Shown: one piece after another, positions 14,324 through 28,707 of the stretch
How positions within the stretch are numbered: position 1 is the first letter of the stretch
Layout of the letters: each line of letters begins with the position of its first letter
Source of the DNA: Petrosia ficiformis
Lineage: Eukaryota > Porifera > Demospongiae > Haplosclerida > Petrosiidae
Length of the DNA: 64,000 nucleotides
Assembly (NCBI GenBank): GCA_947044365.1
Contig: OX345642.1
Span: 7,456,776-7,520,775 of the forward strand
Direction: 5' to 3'
Program-made: the position numbers and the translations under genes
The notes under the pieces: generated by a model
What the model was told of the DNA's origin: nothing
The model's database searches: none
The model's input: only the letters and a program-made list of their open reading frames with translations

Positions 14324-15918
14324 ATGGGTGGTACAGTTAGTAGACAAACTATGATACAGAGAAATGGTCAGCTATTGACTGAAAATGAGAAACAAGGATT
14401 GCTGTCTTTTTTGAATGCTGTTAATCAAAATCAAGAGGCTGATTACTTTACCAAACAACAATTAACAGTCAGTCACATGATCATTTAAATTTTGTCATGT
14501 GATCGATATCCCTTTTTTTTTCCTCAGACATACCTTCAAAGCATACATGTGGTATTACCGTTTACTATCACCGACTCTCTATTTGAATCACTTGGTATAA
14601 CCAGACAATCAAATAAAAATCCATCTTCATCAGATCACGTGACATTCCCTAATTTCGTGCAGAATGTGAGTTGGTTTTTAAAAGGTTCTACTGATCAAAG
14701 AGCTCAGTTTTTCCAGTCGTTCATTGGTGACTCGTTAGAACAACTAGAAAATAAGTTGTTTGAAATTATTAGTTTTATATTAACGAATCCTAAAAGCTTT
14801 ACTCATCAACCTCAAATACAACAGTGGTCTGCTAATGATACATCAATTAAATCATTAGTTTCATACTTAATACAGTCTCTAAAAGAATCAAATTCACGAG
14901 ATCATGTATTAACGAGCAGGGAATTAGAGGTTTGGTTTTCAAGAACCTCTCTTCCAATTCAAATTTTGCAGATTTTAATTAGTCTTTGTTTTTTATGTCC
15001 TCATGTGACAGACATACAAACATACATGGGCAACGAAACATATCCTGACCAACTCCTGATACCAATGAAAATATGCCATCCTATAATAAAAGAGAAATTC
15101 ACTTCAAATTTATTAGATCAAGCATCCATGATCTTGATAAACTCTGCTCTCCCTTATGAACAAAAGGGTTTATTTTATCCGTTATTTTCCAGTCGTTTCC
15201 ATGGAGAAAGTTTCTCAACAATGTGTAAACAAATGATTGATAGAGGTCCGACGGTTGTAGTTCTACGAGATGAGGGTGGATATGTGTTTGGAGGTTTCGC
15301 TGGAGCTAGCTGGAAATTTAACCCTCAATTTACTGGTGAGATTGATTATTAAATATTCATTATGATAATCACTAATACATTATTAACAGGTACTATTGAC
15401 AGCTTCCTATTCACAATATATCCTTCGATGGGGATATATACACCCACGGGTTATAATGAGAATTTCATGTACATCCAACAAAGTGCACAGACATTGCCTA
15501 ATGGAATAGTACATTCATATAACATGTACATATAGCTATCTCATTAACATTATAATCTATTTTAGGGTATGGGTGGACAAATAGACTACTTTGGATTATG
15601 GATATCGGCAGAGTTTGGGCGTGGTCACTCTAAAGCTCGTCCTAAATGTAGTACATATGGTAGTCCATGTTTATCTTCTTCTGAAGAGTTTAAAATAGAT
15701 TTAATTGAAGTATGGGGTGTAGGGACACCGTACCTACCTGATGAAGCAGATGAGGTATATAATGAAATCATGTGACTTCACTCATCACATTTTTATATTA
15801 TTAGAATGGACTATCAAGTATTCTCGATAAAGATAATACTGCTAAAGTCCTTCTTGAATTAGCTGGTAAAGCTCGTCACAGTGAGGGACTCAGAGAACCT
15901 GAAGAAATGGATGATTAA
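14324..15918 (+). CDS. MEAK7: TLDc-domain protein, MEAK7-like
   Basis: MEAK7 (TLDC1) is an mTOR-associated lysosomal protein. The N-terminus MGGTVSRQ has Gly at position 2, consistent with myristoylation. The middle matches the family's helical part (NFVQNVSWFLKGSTDQRAQ). The C-terminal TLDc domain is complete: YPLFSSRFHGESFSTMC, DRGPTVVVLRDEGGYVFGGFA, SMGIYTPTGYNENFMY, then GMGGQIDYFGLWIS, and a tail SEGLREPEE also seen in MEAK7. About five coding exons; the largest, from about 14528 to 15334, holds most of the protein. The length (about 450 residues) fits the family. The gene is divergent from IMPA1 and tail-to-tail with gamma-SNAP. Confidence 0.9.
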
Positions 15919-16012
15919 TTTTACTATTTTTACGTTTTATTAAAAAGCAATTGTTATATTTGATTTTATATTTGATTTTTATAAGTTTTTAATAAAATTA
16001 ATGATAAGTTTA

Positions 16013-17964
16013 TTAATTAACATCAATGGGTTCATCATCTTCGTCCTCATCATCCTCATCCTTATCCTCATTCTTATCCTCATCTTCATTCTTATCCTCC
16101 TCCTCGTTTTTATCCTCATTCTCGTTCTTATCCTCATCCTCATTCTTGTTATCCTCTTCGTTAGTTGTAATCTTCTCATCTGGTTCTTCTGGAACTATCT
16201 CTTCCAATCCTCTATTCTCAGGAGGGGGTGAGGGTGTGGTTTCTACACGAGACTTCTCAACAGTCTTCCTTTTATTTTTAGATGAAGTACCTTTACTTGT
16301 ACTAAATAACTGGTTTCTCATATCAGCAAGTACTTTTGGATCTTTTCTGGTATCTTTGACAGCCATAGAAGTGACTTGAGGCTTTGACTGGACTGACGTA
16401 TCATCGGGTTTCACTGTTTGGTGAGTAGGATCAACTGATTCATTGCCTGTTTTGAGATCTCGAACAAGTTTAGCATACTATAAATTATAAATAGTTATTA
16501 ATAATATAATTAATTACATACCTCAGGGTCCAACGATTTCAATATTCCGCTATTACAACATTGTACGATTGTTTCATCATCATGCTGGGATACAGATTCC
16601 ACAAGTTGTTCCAACACTTTCTCATCTTCAGTACCTTTAAACTCAGGAACTCTATTAAAAGAGATTATTATTATAATAATATTAATAACATATTATATGT
16701 ACCGTGAGGCTTCTTGTAGTAGATCTAAAGCATGCATTGAATTGCCTTGTAGTAAAGTAGCAATGATCTCCACTGTAACTGCCTGAGAGAAAGATATTAT
16801 GAACGTAATAATTACAAAGACAGGATATTACTTCATGTGCTAAATTTATAGATCCTGCTTCAAGGAATGCTCTTCTAGATTGTTGAGCAGTTGATATAAT
16901 TTTATCCAATCTAATATAATCATAAACAGAGGTACACATTGTAGTTATATTTATCCTAGCTCACTGTCTTGGTCTAGTCCTGCAGTACATTCTCACAGCA
17001 TTTTTAATTGCATTCGCTGATTCACGGAACTTGTCGTCCAGTTGTAAAAACTCAGCAGTAGACAGAAAGTATTTAGCAGCAAGCGCTGGATTTTCATGTT
17101 GCAATAGTCTATAATGTACTGCATGTCAGTTTAATCATGTGATAATCATGTGACTCACTGAGCTCCTTTAAGTATGATTTGACCAGCTGTATCAGGATGT
17201 CCACTCTCACTGTAGCATTCACTATAATGAAATTATCATCACATGATATCACATGACTTGTATATTAATTAACCCTGCTTGTTCATATAGTTTAGCAGCC
17301 TCTTCCAACTGTTTAGCATCCTACCATTATCATAGTTAATTAAAATGAATATACTCATAATTATATAACTCACTCGACATACATTAGCAGCGTGTTCTAA
17401 ACTCCTGTATATTATATAATAATAAAACTAATCAATAAATTACATAACTCACTTTCCAGCATGATATATACTAGGAATAGAATTAAGAAAGACAATTAAT
17501 ATATGAGATCATAATACCATATGGTTGGTATTTTGGTATTATAATTAATTTACTGTTTATTTATTAGGATAACAGACAACCACAATATGTATAATATATT
17601 ATATATTATAATATATCACAATAGATATGCAATATATAGGATACGCATGATTTTTGTAATGAGCGTCAGATGCTCGTATTGAGCTCTCCTTTGCTCTGTC
17701 GTAATATTTCAAAGTTCTGAAACATATTGCTATATATACATAATGTCAAATAAAATGATAGATATTTAATTAATAGTGGGTGTGGTTATACCTGCTTTAT
17801 CAAAGTGATTAGCTGCATTATCATAATCTGGATTCCACTTAAACATACTAGTCTTAAGACTGAACATGTGATAATCACACAAATCTCACATGATAATGTA
17901 CATACCATTTTTCTGCATCTGTTATGTGTTTCTCAGCTTCTTGCAACTTACCAGAAGAGGCCAT
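16013..17964 (-). CDS. NAPG: Gamma-SNAP with long acidic C-terminal extension
   Basis: SNAP proteins recruit NSF to SNARE complexes for disassembly after membrane fusion. The minus-strand exons give MASSGKLQEAEKHITDAEKW, then a TPR-like helical solenoid (YEQAGCYSESGHPDTAGQI; LLQHENPALAAKYFLSTAEF). The gamma-type C-terminal motif is FKGTEDEKVLEQL with LKSLDPEYAKLVRDL. After this point, where vertebrate gamma-SNAP soon ends, the frame goes on for about 150 residues. That tail includes a basic patch (SSKNKRKTVEKS) and a tandem acidic array based on KNEDED (about 16030-16150), ending DDEPIDVN. About a dozen exons. It is head-to-head with CK2-alpha. The family is clear; the extension is unusual. 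Confidence 0.88.
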
Positions 17965-18203
17965 TTTGGTAGTATAATTTCTAATTTAACGAAAATATAG
18001 AAATTTTTACTATCTAGGGGGTATTTACCACAATCAGTAGAGACATCACACTGTCACTTTGTCTGTACCTATAGTTCTATATTTTGGAAGAGCTGCTGGA
18101 AACACTTTGAGATATAACTCACTTTCGTTTCAGAAAGGAGATAAGTAAGTGAGTAAATGTGGAATCAGTGGGTGTGGTTTATAATTGTATATACATTAGG
18201 TCA
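17965..18203. promoter_or_regulatory. Bidirectional spacer gamma-SNAP / CK2-alpha
   Basis: This 239-base spacer separates divergent genes. On the plus side a 5' untranslated intron is visible, from the donor GTAAGT at 18145 to an AG at 18198-18199, five bases before the CK2 start. A GTGGGTGTGGT word lies in that intron at about 18168. Confidence 0.5.
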
Positions 18204-19820
<1,617 letters not shown>

Positions 19821-19953
19821 CCAAATATCCACATGCATTTTAATTGATGTTTGTCTGATTATTGAATGTATAATAACATTATTAAATAATGAATGGTCAT
19901 CGTTTGTTAGATTTAATTTATAATATTGAATGTCTATTTTGTTATCACAGTAT

Positions 19954-20760
19954 TTAACCACTCAATCTTTCCTCAAGAAGTCTTACAGCTCCAATAGTTA
20001 GTACTAGTGTATTGCGTAATATAATACTATATACATTAATACCTACACTGGGTAGTACATCAACTTGTTCAATGTTATGAGATGCTAATGACATGTTCAA
20101 GTCAACAGTTTCACCTCCATTGACAAACAATACTGACTCCCATTGATGTTTATTAAGAATTGATAATAAATGTTTTGTTTTGTGAGATTGAAGTGATAGT
20201 GAATCCACAACAAACAGATCACCTTGAGAATACTTTACTGACAGTGCTGCACACAATCCAAGGGAACGAACCTTCTTTGGTAATGTATAATCATAAGAAA
20301 CAGGACCTCGTGGACCATGAACCACCCCACCCCCTCGCCATTGAGGAGCACGTATACTTCCCTGTCGAGCTTTACCAAATCCTTTTTGAGGCCATGGCTT
20401 TTTACCTCCACCTCTTACTTCACTACGAACTTTAACCCTTGCAGTACCAGCTCTTCTTTTAGCTAGCTGCCATACCACAACACGTTGAATTATGTCTAGT
20501 CGTGGCTGTCTACCAAATACCCTACTGTCCAGATCAATAATACCTAGTTTATTTCCAGTCTCAAGACACGTCAACCATGATTCCAGTTTCGGAGACATAA
20601 GACTAGGAACTGTCATTTGAGTGGCAGCACATGTTTCAGTATGTACATTACTTTCTTTAGGTGATGAAGTGAATACGAGACGAAAACACCTCCAAACAGG
20701 CCAGTGAGATGAATATAACCTATTTAACATCACATACACACGTGTTGATGTACACTCCAC
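19954..20760 (-). CDS. MRPL4: Mitochondrial ribosomal protein uL4
   Basis: This large-subunit mitoribosome protein of the uL4 family is a single uninterrupted exon of 268 codons. The family core is clear: VFGRQPRLDIIQRVVVWQLAKRRAGT, with the bacterial L4-type loop KVRSEVRGGGKKPWPQKG, GKARQGSIRAPQWRGGG, and a Rossmann-like C-terminal half (LFVVDSLSLQS, VLFVNGGE). The N-terminus is basic and hydroxyl-rich, like a mitochondrial presequence. A second Met at 20730 (MLNRLYSSHWPVWRCF) would give a more typical presequence and may be the true start. It is intronless, unlike nearly all its neighbours, and divergent from EDC4. Confidence 0.93.
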   Translation of the reverse strand: MECTSTRVYVMLNRLYSSHWPVWRCFRLVFTSSPKESNVHTETCAATQMTVPSLMSPKLESWLTCLETGNKLGIIDLDSRVFGRQPRLDIIQRVVVWQLAKRRAGTARVKVRSEVRGGGKKPWPQKGFGKARQGSIRAPQWRGGGVVHGPRGPVSYDYTLPKKVRSLGLCAALSVKYSQGDLFVVDSLSLQSHKTKHLLSILNKHQWESVLFVNGGETVDLNMSLASHNIEQVDVLPSVGINVYSIILRNTLVLTIGAVRLLEERLSG

Positions 20761-20944
20761 CTTGTATTCCCTCCTCCTTATGGCAGACCCCGCCCATTGT
20801 TTACACGTGGTACTTAGTTGTTCTAGCTGGTGAACTGAGAGAAGTATATAAACAGCTAAGAGTACAGTTAGGCACAGATAGAGAAGTGTTAGTCAAGCAG
20901 ATAGTTATATCAAGAGTGATTTGGTCCCTTCCTAAAAGTAATTA
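20761..20944. promoter_or_regulatory. Bidirectional spacer MRPL4 / EDC4
   Basis: This 184-base spacer lies between divergent starts and includes CACGTG near 20801 and a GCCCCGCCCA-type GC box (20787-20797). An open frame runs through it into the EDC4 side but has no recognisable product and is probably 5' leader. Confidence 0.45.
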
Positions 20945-22173
20945 ATGAGTGGGCGTGGTGTTGTATTGGATGAGTTAGCTCCCAACTTGGGACAGAAAGT
21001 GTAAGCTATTTAGTTATGTTATACCTAATTATGATATTGTTAACAGTTATTTACGTGGAGATGAGATACCAAGCTCTCTTCATGGGTTTGAAGTTAAAAT
21101 CTATCAAAGCGAGAAATCAAATTTGGGAGAAACGGCTAGTGGAAAGGTACAGACCTACAAACTGTCAACTCATTAGAAATGCATATTTAATTAGATCTTT
21201 ACATTTTCGTTAGGTTCGAGTTTCCACCATAACTAATCAAAATTGGGAAGCAAGGAGTTACCATGGTAACATGATTGCAAGTAACAACCATTATCTAGCA
21301 TACATTCTTGAGAGTCGAAGTGGTCATGTGGTTCGTATTATCCAACAGAAGACAAAGGATCGAACTCTTCTAAAGAAATTCACAGGACAAGTTTTGGATG
21401 TATCTTTTGCTCATGCTAATTCAAATTTATTAGCTGTTATTGATCAAGGTGGTAATCTATATGTATACGATTTAGATATTGCTAATGGTGATGTCACAAA
21501 AATAAGGTATATATATATGTGTAGTGTTTATGCATTCCTTTAGTATATCTATATATAGTAATTGTATGAAATTACATCTTTGTCGAAGCAATGTTGCTGA
21601 TGAATTAGAACATAGACTCGTTTGGTGTCCCTATGTGCCTCAATCAGAAGATGAGGATATGGAAGAGAATCTCATTATCGCTATCTCTCATGGAAAACAG
21701 GTAATGATAGTATGAATTAGTATTTACTGTAGAATTATCCTATATTCTCTAAGGCTGAAGTTTATGATATAACAGAGGTTCTATCATGTTTTCCCACTGG
21801 TGTCGTTGAAAAGGCAAGGCTCAAGTCAGGTGTAGCATGTGTTACAGAAGCACATAATGGGGTAATCCTTGTAAATTAATATAATTATTAGTTTAATTAA
21901 ATAGTACAGGCAATATATGATATGTCTTTGTCACCTGATGGTAATGTGCTTGCTACTGGAGGGCAGGATGGTCGTGTACGTTTCTGGCAGTTAAACATGG
22001 ACCAGGAGGGAGTTGGACCATCGTAAGTTAATTATGTATTTAGTGGCTATATATTAATAATGTATTACTATATTAGTTGTCTCCATGACTACCAGCCACA
22101 TGGTGGTAACCATGTTACAAGGTTAATATTCTGTGATAATCATTTAACACAAGATCCAAGGTATTATTATTAA

Positions 22174-22205
<32 letters not shown>

Positions 22206-25200
22206 CTTTTCATTTAGTACTCAGTTTTGGCGTTTTCTAATAACTGCTTCAAAAAGTAGTGAAGAATATTCAGAAATCAAGATATGGTGTACAGTGAAAT
22301 GGAAGTGTTTACAAACCATTCAGTATGTGATATATTTCTTGTATTTTATGATGTGTTTCATATCTGTTGTCTTAGATTCCTTCCTCCTCCAGTTAATAAT
22401 GGCATTACGCCTAATATACTGTTAAATCTGGATCTGTCAGCATCTTATCTGTTTGTCACTGACTCAAAAAAAATGGTAACTCAATCCATAAGATTATAAT
22501 TATAAAAATATTCATATAATGTGTTTGTAGGTATTATATATACTACCTATATATCAAGAATCTACTATTGGAGACGCTTCATTTTCATCAATTACTGAAT
22601 ACTTACTCACTCAACCGATATTGAGTTTTGTAATGTCCGGCCATACTCTTATTCGTGATAATGAAAATTCAGAAGATGAGGAAGAATCGGAAATAAATTG
22701 GGAAGAATTTGATCCTAGACGAAGTTTTGTATTACTTCGAATACATTGTATTCAGAGCAGGTATGTATGTACATGTTAGTAATACATGATGTAAGCATTT
22801 TCCATAACTCGGTATAAATATTCGATTACGCATAGTAATGAAATCTTAATTGATTATATGATTATACTTCACTGTTAGGTCAATGCAAGAGTTACATGTT
22901 CGTTATGAGCCACCTGATCTCACTGGTATACCTCCTCCACCACTTTCTTCAAATGATAGTATTGATGGTGGGAATAGTGACAAGAAATCCATGCCTCCTC
23001 CACTTGAGGATGATATTATGACTCTACCTCCTCTGGAAGACTTGTTCCCATCCCAAAATGCCATTCCATATGCTCCTGGTCAAACATCTGCTTCAGTTAA
23101 ACTTCTATTACCTCCTGATTCATTCATGAAGACCAGTCCAAGCACTTCATCTACCACATCCACGATCCCTTCTTCCCTTTCTACACCTCCATCACATATT
23201 CTTCGTTCTCCCAGTGAGTTTGAATCTATTCCTAATATTAGTCTCATACAGACTGAAATCCATACTAAACCTGAGACTGGTTCCGATACTTCTATTATGC
23301 AATCACACAGTGACAACACGGAAGGTTCTCTTTTAGTTGCTGTTCCTCTGCAGAAGATGCAATTATCAGAAAATGAAGGAACTGAAGAAATGGTAGTGTT
23401 ATCACCGAGTGCTACTACTCCTAATGAAGACGGTGTGAAGCTATTCCCTTCAGCTCATGACTATAATAACTCATCTACTCATTCAGTATCAACCTTGCCT
23501 GATACCAAAAGCATTCAGAATGAAGGTTTAGATGAATGGCCTCTTTTAAATTCAGATACTTCAACAATCCTAGAGCAGAAAGACACCACACCACCTCCTC
23601 TACAGGATGATCAAGTCATACATCAAGATTTACAATATCCCCATGAGCCTGTGATAACAGAACAAGGACATGTTTCTGATGAGAAACACACTGCTGCGTT
23701 TGTAGTTGCTACAGCTATCAATGCTGCTGTTAATATCATAGAGAAGAGTGGAGAACAGGAGATAGAGAAAGATGATGGAATGGAAGAGAATATCAAAGAA
23801 GATGAACAGGAGAACACTGAACAGGTACAGAATGAGTTCAGAGAGGAAGAAGAATCCAGTATCAATGAACAGGTGAATGAAAAATCCATTATGAAAGAAA
23901 GTGTAGTCAATCCAGATGTTGAAGCTCTAGTGGTAGATCATGATATTTTACAAACATTATGTCAGCTAGTGACACAACAACAGAAAGATATTGAATCTCT
24001 TAGGTTAGTATATATAATATATCACTACCATTATCATTATACACCATTATATTCATAGGATAGATACTCAACACTCAATGGAAAATCTTCTCTCTCAGGT
24101 AGAAAATACTGTACAAGCTTTTTCTACCGAACAGAAGACTATAGTTAATGAACAACTAAAACATCATTGTATCCTAAAACAATTAGTAATGATAATTATT
24201 ATTATATAATTATATGTATAATATATTTCTTGACTGTTATCAGATCAACGTGTTGAACATTTGATGAAAGAGAAACACAGTGGTGATTCAAAAAGACATG
24301 ATCGTCTCTCTCAGACACTTTCACAAACAGTTACTACCTGTGTTAATTCTGCTATTAGTGGAAGAATGGAAAAATGTGTGAGAAATGAAATAAAAAGCAA
24401 TGTTGTACCTGGTAAGTGGAGAGAGCTACTCTAAATGAGATAATAGTATGTATTTATATTCAATTAGTTGTCCAGCGAGTATTAGCAGCTTCACAGGATC
24501 AAATGAATCAAATATTTCAACAGAAACTAACATCTACCGATGCTATCATTCAGGAATGTGTACGCAAGGTTGTTCATACTGAGGTTAGTTATAATATATA
24601 TATTATAGACTCTCAACACAAATATATTTCATATTCTTAGGGTTTGGTAAATGCTATTAGTGGATCAGTTGTTAGCTCATTGAATCAGGTCATTCATAGT
24701 ACAAGTGAGGCTGTGTTTATGAGTTCTGTACTACCATCGTTTGAGAGAGTATGTCAAGAAATGTACAGACAAATTGATGAAGCATTTAAAAGAGGAACAG
24801 CAGAATGTAAGAGAGTGTTATTGTCAAATGTGTTAATTATATATGTAGTTATATTTTATCTTTAGACTTATCTCAATTACAACTTCATCATACTAATCTT
24901 CAAGAGACAAGTTTACATCATTTAACTACCTCCATTCAATCACTAACCTCTTCTTTCTCATCACCTACATCTCCTTTACTTACAAACGTGAGGAGTTGTG
25001 TAACACAGGAACTAAATACCCTCACACCTCAGTAGGTCACATTATATACATGTATGTGTATAATTAAGATATATATTTTATTCATTAGACTAGAACACTC
25101 ACTCAATGATATTGTGTCTGCTGTTATTAAAAAAGAGATTGAGAATGTTCTAGAAGATAAGCTGATTCCAGCAGCAACTGCAGCCGCTCTTCAATCCAAT

Positions 25201-25811
25201 ATAAAACATCATGAAGTAATCATATTTGTAATTATCAATTATTAAATCGTGACTTGTTATATCAACAGGATCGTATTCAGACATTGTTACATGAGAAACA
25301 GTTCGACACTGCATTTAATGTAGCACTCTCCACATCAGATCTTAATCTTGTGACATATGTATGTCAACAAGTTAGTGCTGATGATGTATTTGATTCAAAT
25401 GCACAAAGTCCGTTATCTCAACCTGTACTACTATCGCTCATACAACAATTATCAGTGGATTTACAAGAGGAGATTGAATTGAAAATGAAGTAAATATGTG
25501 AATATTAATATTATAATCAAAATTAATAATAATATTAATTCATATTACAGGTACCTGGAATTGTCAGTGTTATCTCTTGATCCTAATGATCAGGTGACAG
25601 CATCACACCTTCCTCCAGTAATGCAGCTTTTGTCAGAACAGATTGTAAAGGTACGTTCCATCACACTGTATGCATTACACTTAGTATTGTAATTTTACAG
25701 GTTGAAGAGACAATGCGTAGACATGAAGAAGGCTCTCCACAATTATTTAGGGCAATGAAACGTGTTCGTATGTTATCTGAACACTGTCGAACCACTTCAG
25801 GAAACAGATAA
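20945..25811 (+). CDS. EDC4: Enhancer of mRNA-decapping protein 4 (Ge-1/Hedls)
   Basis: EDC4 is the P-body scaffold that couples DCP1 and DCP2 during mRNA decapping. The start MSGRGVVLDEL splices into a WD40 propeller containing NHYLAYILESRSGHVVRII, FTGQVLDVSFAHANSN, AIYDMSLSPDGNVLATGGQDGRVRFW and ASKSSEEYSEIKIW. A long low-complexity linker follows in one big exon (22883-24004), rich in Pro, Ser and Glu (for example GIPPPPLSSN). A coiled-coil and alpha-solenoid C-terminal domain ends with YLELSVLSLDPNDQV and AMKRVRMLSEHCRTTSGNR, the family's typical end. About 20 exons. The length matches the family. The neighbours, MRPL4 (divergent) and Sm-D1 (tail-to-tail), do not inform its role. Confidence 0.93.
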
Positions 25812-26004
25812 ACAAATCTTACAATAATTTTGTTTGAAGTTAATAATAATGAATACAGGAGAATAATATGGAGAATAATATAGAGATATACAGAGAAAGG
25901 AGATCACAATAATGTACAATACCAGCATGTACAAGAATATAAATGTGTACTACAATACAGTATTAGAGAGATATATGAAATGAAAAGATAATAATGTAAC
26001 AATA

Positions 26005-26544
26005 CTAGCGTCTTCCTCCTCTTGGTCCACCTCTGCCTCCTCTACCACGCCCTCGGCCTCTACCCCTACCACGGCCTCTTCCAAGTGCAACTAGAAGAGA
26101 ATTATAGATTAATTATTAAACTACACATTATGATAAACTTACTTTCTTTTTTCCTGGCTTTTCTCCTTGGTGTATCATCAATTAATAATGTATCTAGGGG
26201 TATACTCTCTGGTAGAAGATAATACCGTATGTTATTACCTCTTAAACTTAAAGTATCAAGAGATATTGGATCACGTCCTTTTAAAGTCATTTTAACAGAC
26301 TTCAAATGAGTATTCATACTCATATCCACACCTGTAAGAAACAACATACCAAAATACTATATATCATGATATAATAATAATATAAGGATAATCTCACCAA
26401 CAATAGTTCCATGCACAACTGTACCATTCTTCAGTTCAATGGTAACCGTTTCATGATTCAGTTTCATCAAAAACCTGTTTATTATTATAAAGAATGTGTA
26501 CAACAATTCATTGGTAACTATTCTACTCACCTAACAAGCTTCAT
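26005..26544 (-). CDS. SNRPD1: Small nuclear ribonucleoprotein Sm D1
   Basis: Sm D1 is a core subunit of the Sm ring on spliceosomal U1, U2, U4 and U5 snRNAs. The minus-strand exons give [40 protein letters not shown], the Sm1 and Sm2 folds with [22 protein letters not shown], and a C-terminal tail of Gly-Arg repeats (GRGRGRGRG, then [11 protein letters not shown]). In this family the tail arginines are dimethylated for SMN recognition. Four short exons; the first encodes only MKLVR. The length is close to the usual 119 residues. It is head-to-head with CFAP263 across 118 bases that hold a TGCGCATGCG palindrome. Confidence 0.96.
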
Positions 26545-26662
26545 CTTCAAGATGGAGATAGATTTTTCCAAAAAATAAAACTACACTAAACGAGGGTAAA
26601 TCGTTTGATAATGATGTGCGCATGCGTAAAGATCACCATGGTTACACACAAACTTTACTAAG
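26545..26662. promoter_or_regulatory. Bidirectional spacer Sm D1 / CFAP263 with NRF1-like palindrome
   Basis: This 118-base divergent spacer contains TGCGCATGCGT at 26617-26627, the core of the NRF1 consensus GCGCATGCGC known from animal promoters. The same ten bases occur at 35069 and 63491, both next to putative transcription starts. Confidence 0.6.
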
Positions 26663-28620
26663 ATGGCGAATCTTTCTAGAACATTGAGTGATGCATCTGG
26701 CTCGATATATAGTGACACATCAAACCCAATTCCTCCTGATTCCCTTGTTGATATGGAAGATGAAGCAATTAAGCAACTTATGGGACAATTGGAGTGAGTC
26801 CATGATGTGGTACTTGAAATATTACCCATGGTCATATGTTTTATAGACACACAAACAAGACTATGGGCAAAGAAGTGGAGATGTTTGAAAAGTTCTTGAA
26901 GAGATTAGACCCAAAAGACACTCAGGCTAAATCAGGTTGGATTATTCATTTATTATACATATAATTATATATATTAATTATAATATTATTGTATTCAGTA
27001 CAAACTGTTCCTTCATTACAACTTGAGGGAAGAACTGGTGCTCCAAGAAAAAAGGGTAAACAAAGAATTGGTTCAGTTACCGAGAGGTTGTATTGTATAT
27101 TATAATTATACCTTATTGATACAATATTTTACATGACAATGCAGACTCCTGCGATTGAGTGTTGAACAGAAGTGTGACATCGCTACTAGAGAGCTTGATG
27201 AATTAAGAGAAGATATGACAAAACAAAAAGAAGAAAGAGAGAAAGTTTTAGATCATCATAAGGTTTGTGAAAACATGTTGTTTAACATTATCTTTTGTTC
27301 AGGCTATGTTGACAGAATCAGAACATAGATTTAATGAAGTGAATAAGTTGTTATATGAATTTGAAAGAGATATATTAAGAGGTGCTGTTAGTACTGTGAG
27401 CTACTAATAGTGTCCATTATTTAGTAATAGACTACAATTATCACAGAGAACAGGAAAGCTGTTAGGGGAGAGAGTAGTGAAGTTTTTTGAAGACTATATC
27501 AGATCTCGAGTATGTTACAAATATTTATATAATTATTTTAATATTTGGATTGTAGGATAATCTTATGGAAAAACTTCGTTTGAAAAATTCCACATTACGT
27601 GTTAAGAAGCAAAAACTAGTTACTCAATTGAAACAGGTTTTGTTGATATAGCATAATAATTATATGTGTAGTGATATCTCTGTTTATATTAGAAAGAAGA
27701 ATCTGGTGAAGTAAGACACGAAGTTGACTTTGATCAACTGAAAATAGAGAATAAACAACTTCTTGAAAGAGTTGAGGAGAAGAATCAAGAACTACTTGAA
27801 TTGAAATTGTCTTCAGGAAAAACTATGTTAATATTGAATTCTTACAAACAAAGAGTTCAGAGATTAGTAAGTGAATCTAAAAAACTACAAGAAGATTTGG
27901 AAGGAAGGAAAGATCTATTAGATAAAATTAATATTGAGACTGAACTTGTTATTGAGGTCAGTATTAGTATATATAATGTATGAAGTGATGTATTAACTAT
28001 ACATGTTTGTGTGTATTAGGAAAAGCAAAAAGCAGAGATAGCTAACCAAGTAGCTCGACATAAATTAGAAGATTATCATGTACCTGATGTAAGTTATGTA
28101 TACACATTGTAATATACTAATACTGATACGTAATATACTAATACTGATATGTAATATACTAATATTGGTATGTAATATACTAATAATATACTAATACTGA
28201 TATGCTAATACTGGTATGTAATATACTAATACTGATATGTAATATACTAATACTGGTATGTAATATACTAATAATATGATATGTAATAATTATACTAATA
28301 CTGATATGTAATATACTAATACTGATATGTAATATACTAATACTGGTATGTAATATACTATTATATATGAAAGGTAATGGATTATGTGAAAGAGCGAGCA
28401 AGTCATCATGAACTTTTAAAACGAGTTCATATTTGGGAAAGGAAGCTTGAAATAGTTGAGGTAATGTTATATTTAAAACATTACAAGATACATGTAGTTG
28501 ACAGTGTTTTTATTTTAGATGACACTTCACACTTATCAACAAACTTGGAAACAGTTGTCCAAACAAACTCAACATTTACAAGTTAAAGGAACATCGTCAG
28601 CTTATACACTTTATACATAG
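26663..28620 (+). CDS. CFAP263: Cilia- and flagella-associated coiled-coil protein (CCDC113)
   Basis: This is a coiled-coil protein of the CCDC113/CCDC96 (DUF4201) family, which acts at motile-cilium axonemes and centriolar satellites. The start MANLSRTLSDAS is followed by EVEMFEKFLKRLDPKD, RLLRLSVEQKCDIATRELDEL, DNLMEKLRLKNSTLRVKKQKL, then VDFDQLKIENKQLLERVEEKN and ELKLSSGKTMLILNSYKQ, the conserved DUF4201 block. Near the end MDYVKERASHHELLKRVHIWERKLEIVEM matches CCDC113. About ten exons. The length (around 360 residues) fits. A 21-base minisatellite fills one intron. Its presence, with TSNAXIP1, fits an animal with motile flagella. Confidence 0.9.
28105..28375. repeat. 21-base intronic minisatellite in CFAP263
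   Basis: The unit TACTGATATGTAATATACTAA (shortened in places) is repeated about ten times, with TACTGG variants and some truncated units. It lies wholly between the donor after VPD and the acceptor before MDYV. Confidence 0.85.
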
Positions 28621-28707
28621 AAAATAAAAAGTACAACTTACAAATTAAAATATATAAAATTAATTGGGAGTAAATATTCCATATTCTATATTCAACAAAA
28701 AATGTCT

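Noticed and set aside
20709..20945. Small plus-strand frame between MRPL4 and EDC4
   Set aside because: It overlaps the MRPL4 start region on the other strand, has no domain, and ends just where the better EDC4 start (MSGRGVV) begins; most likely 5' leader.
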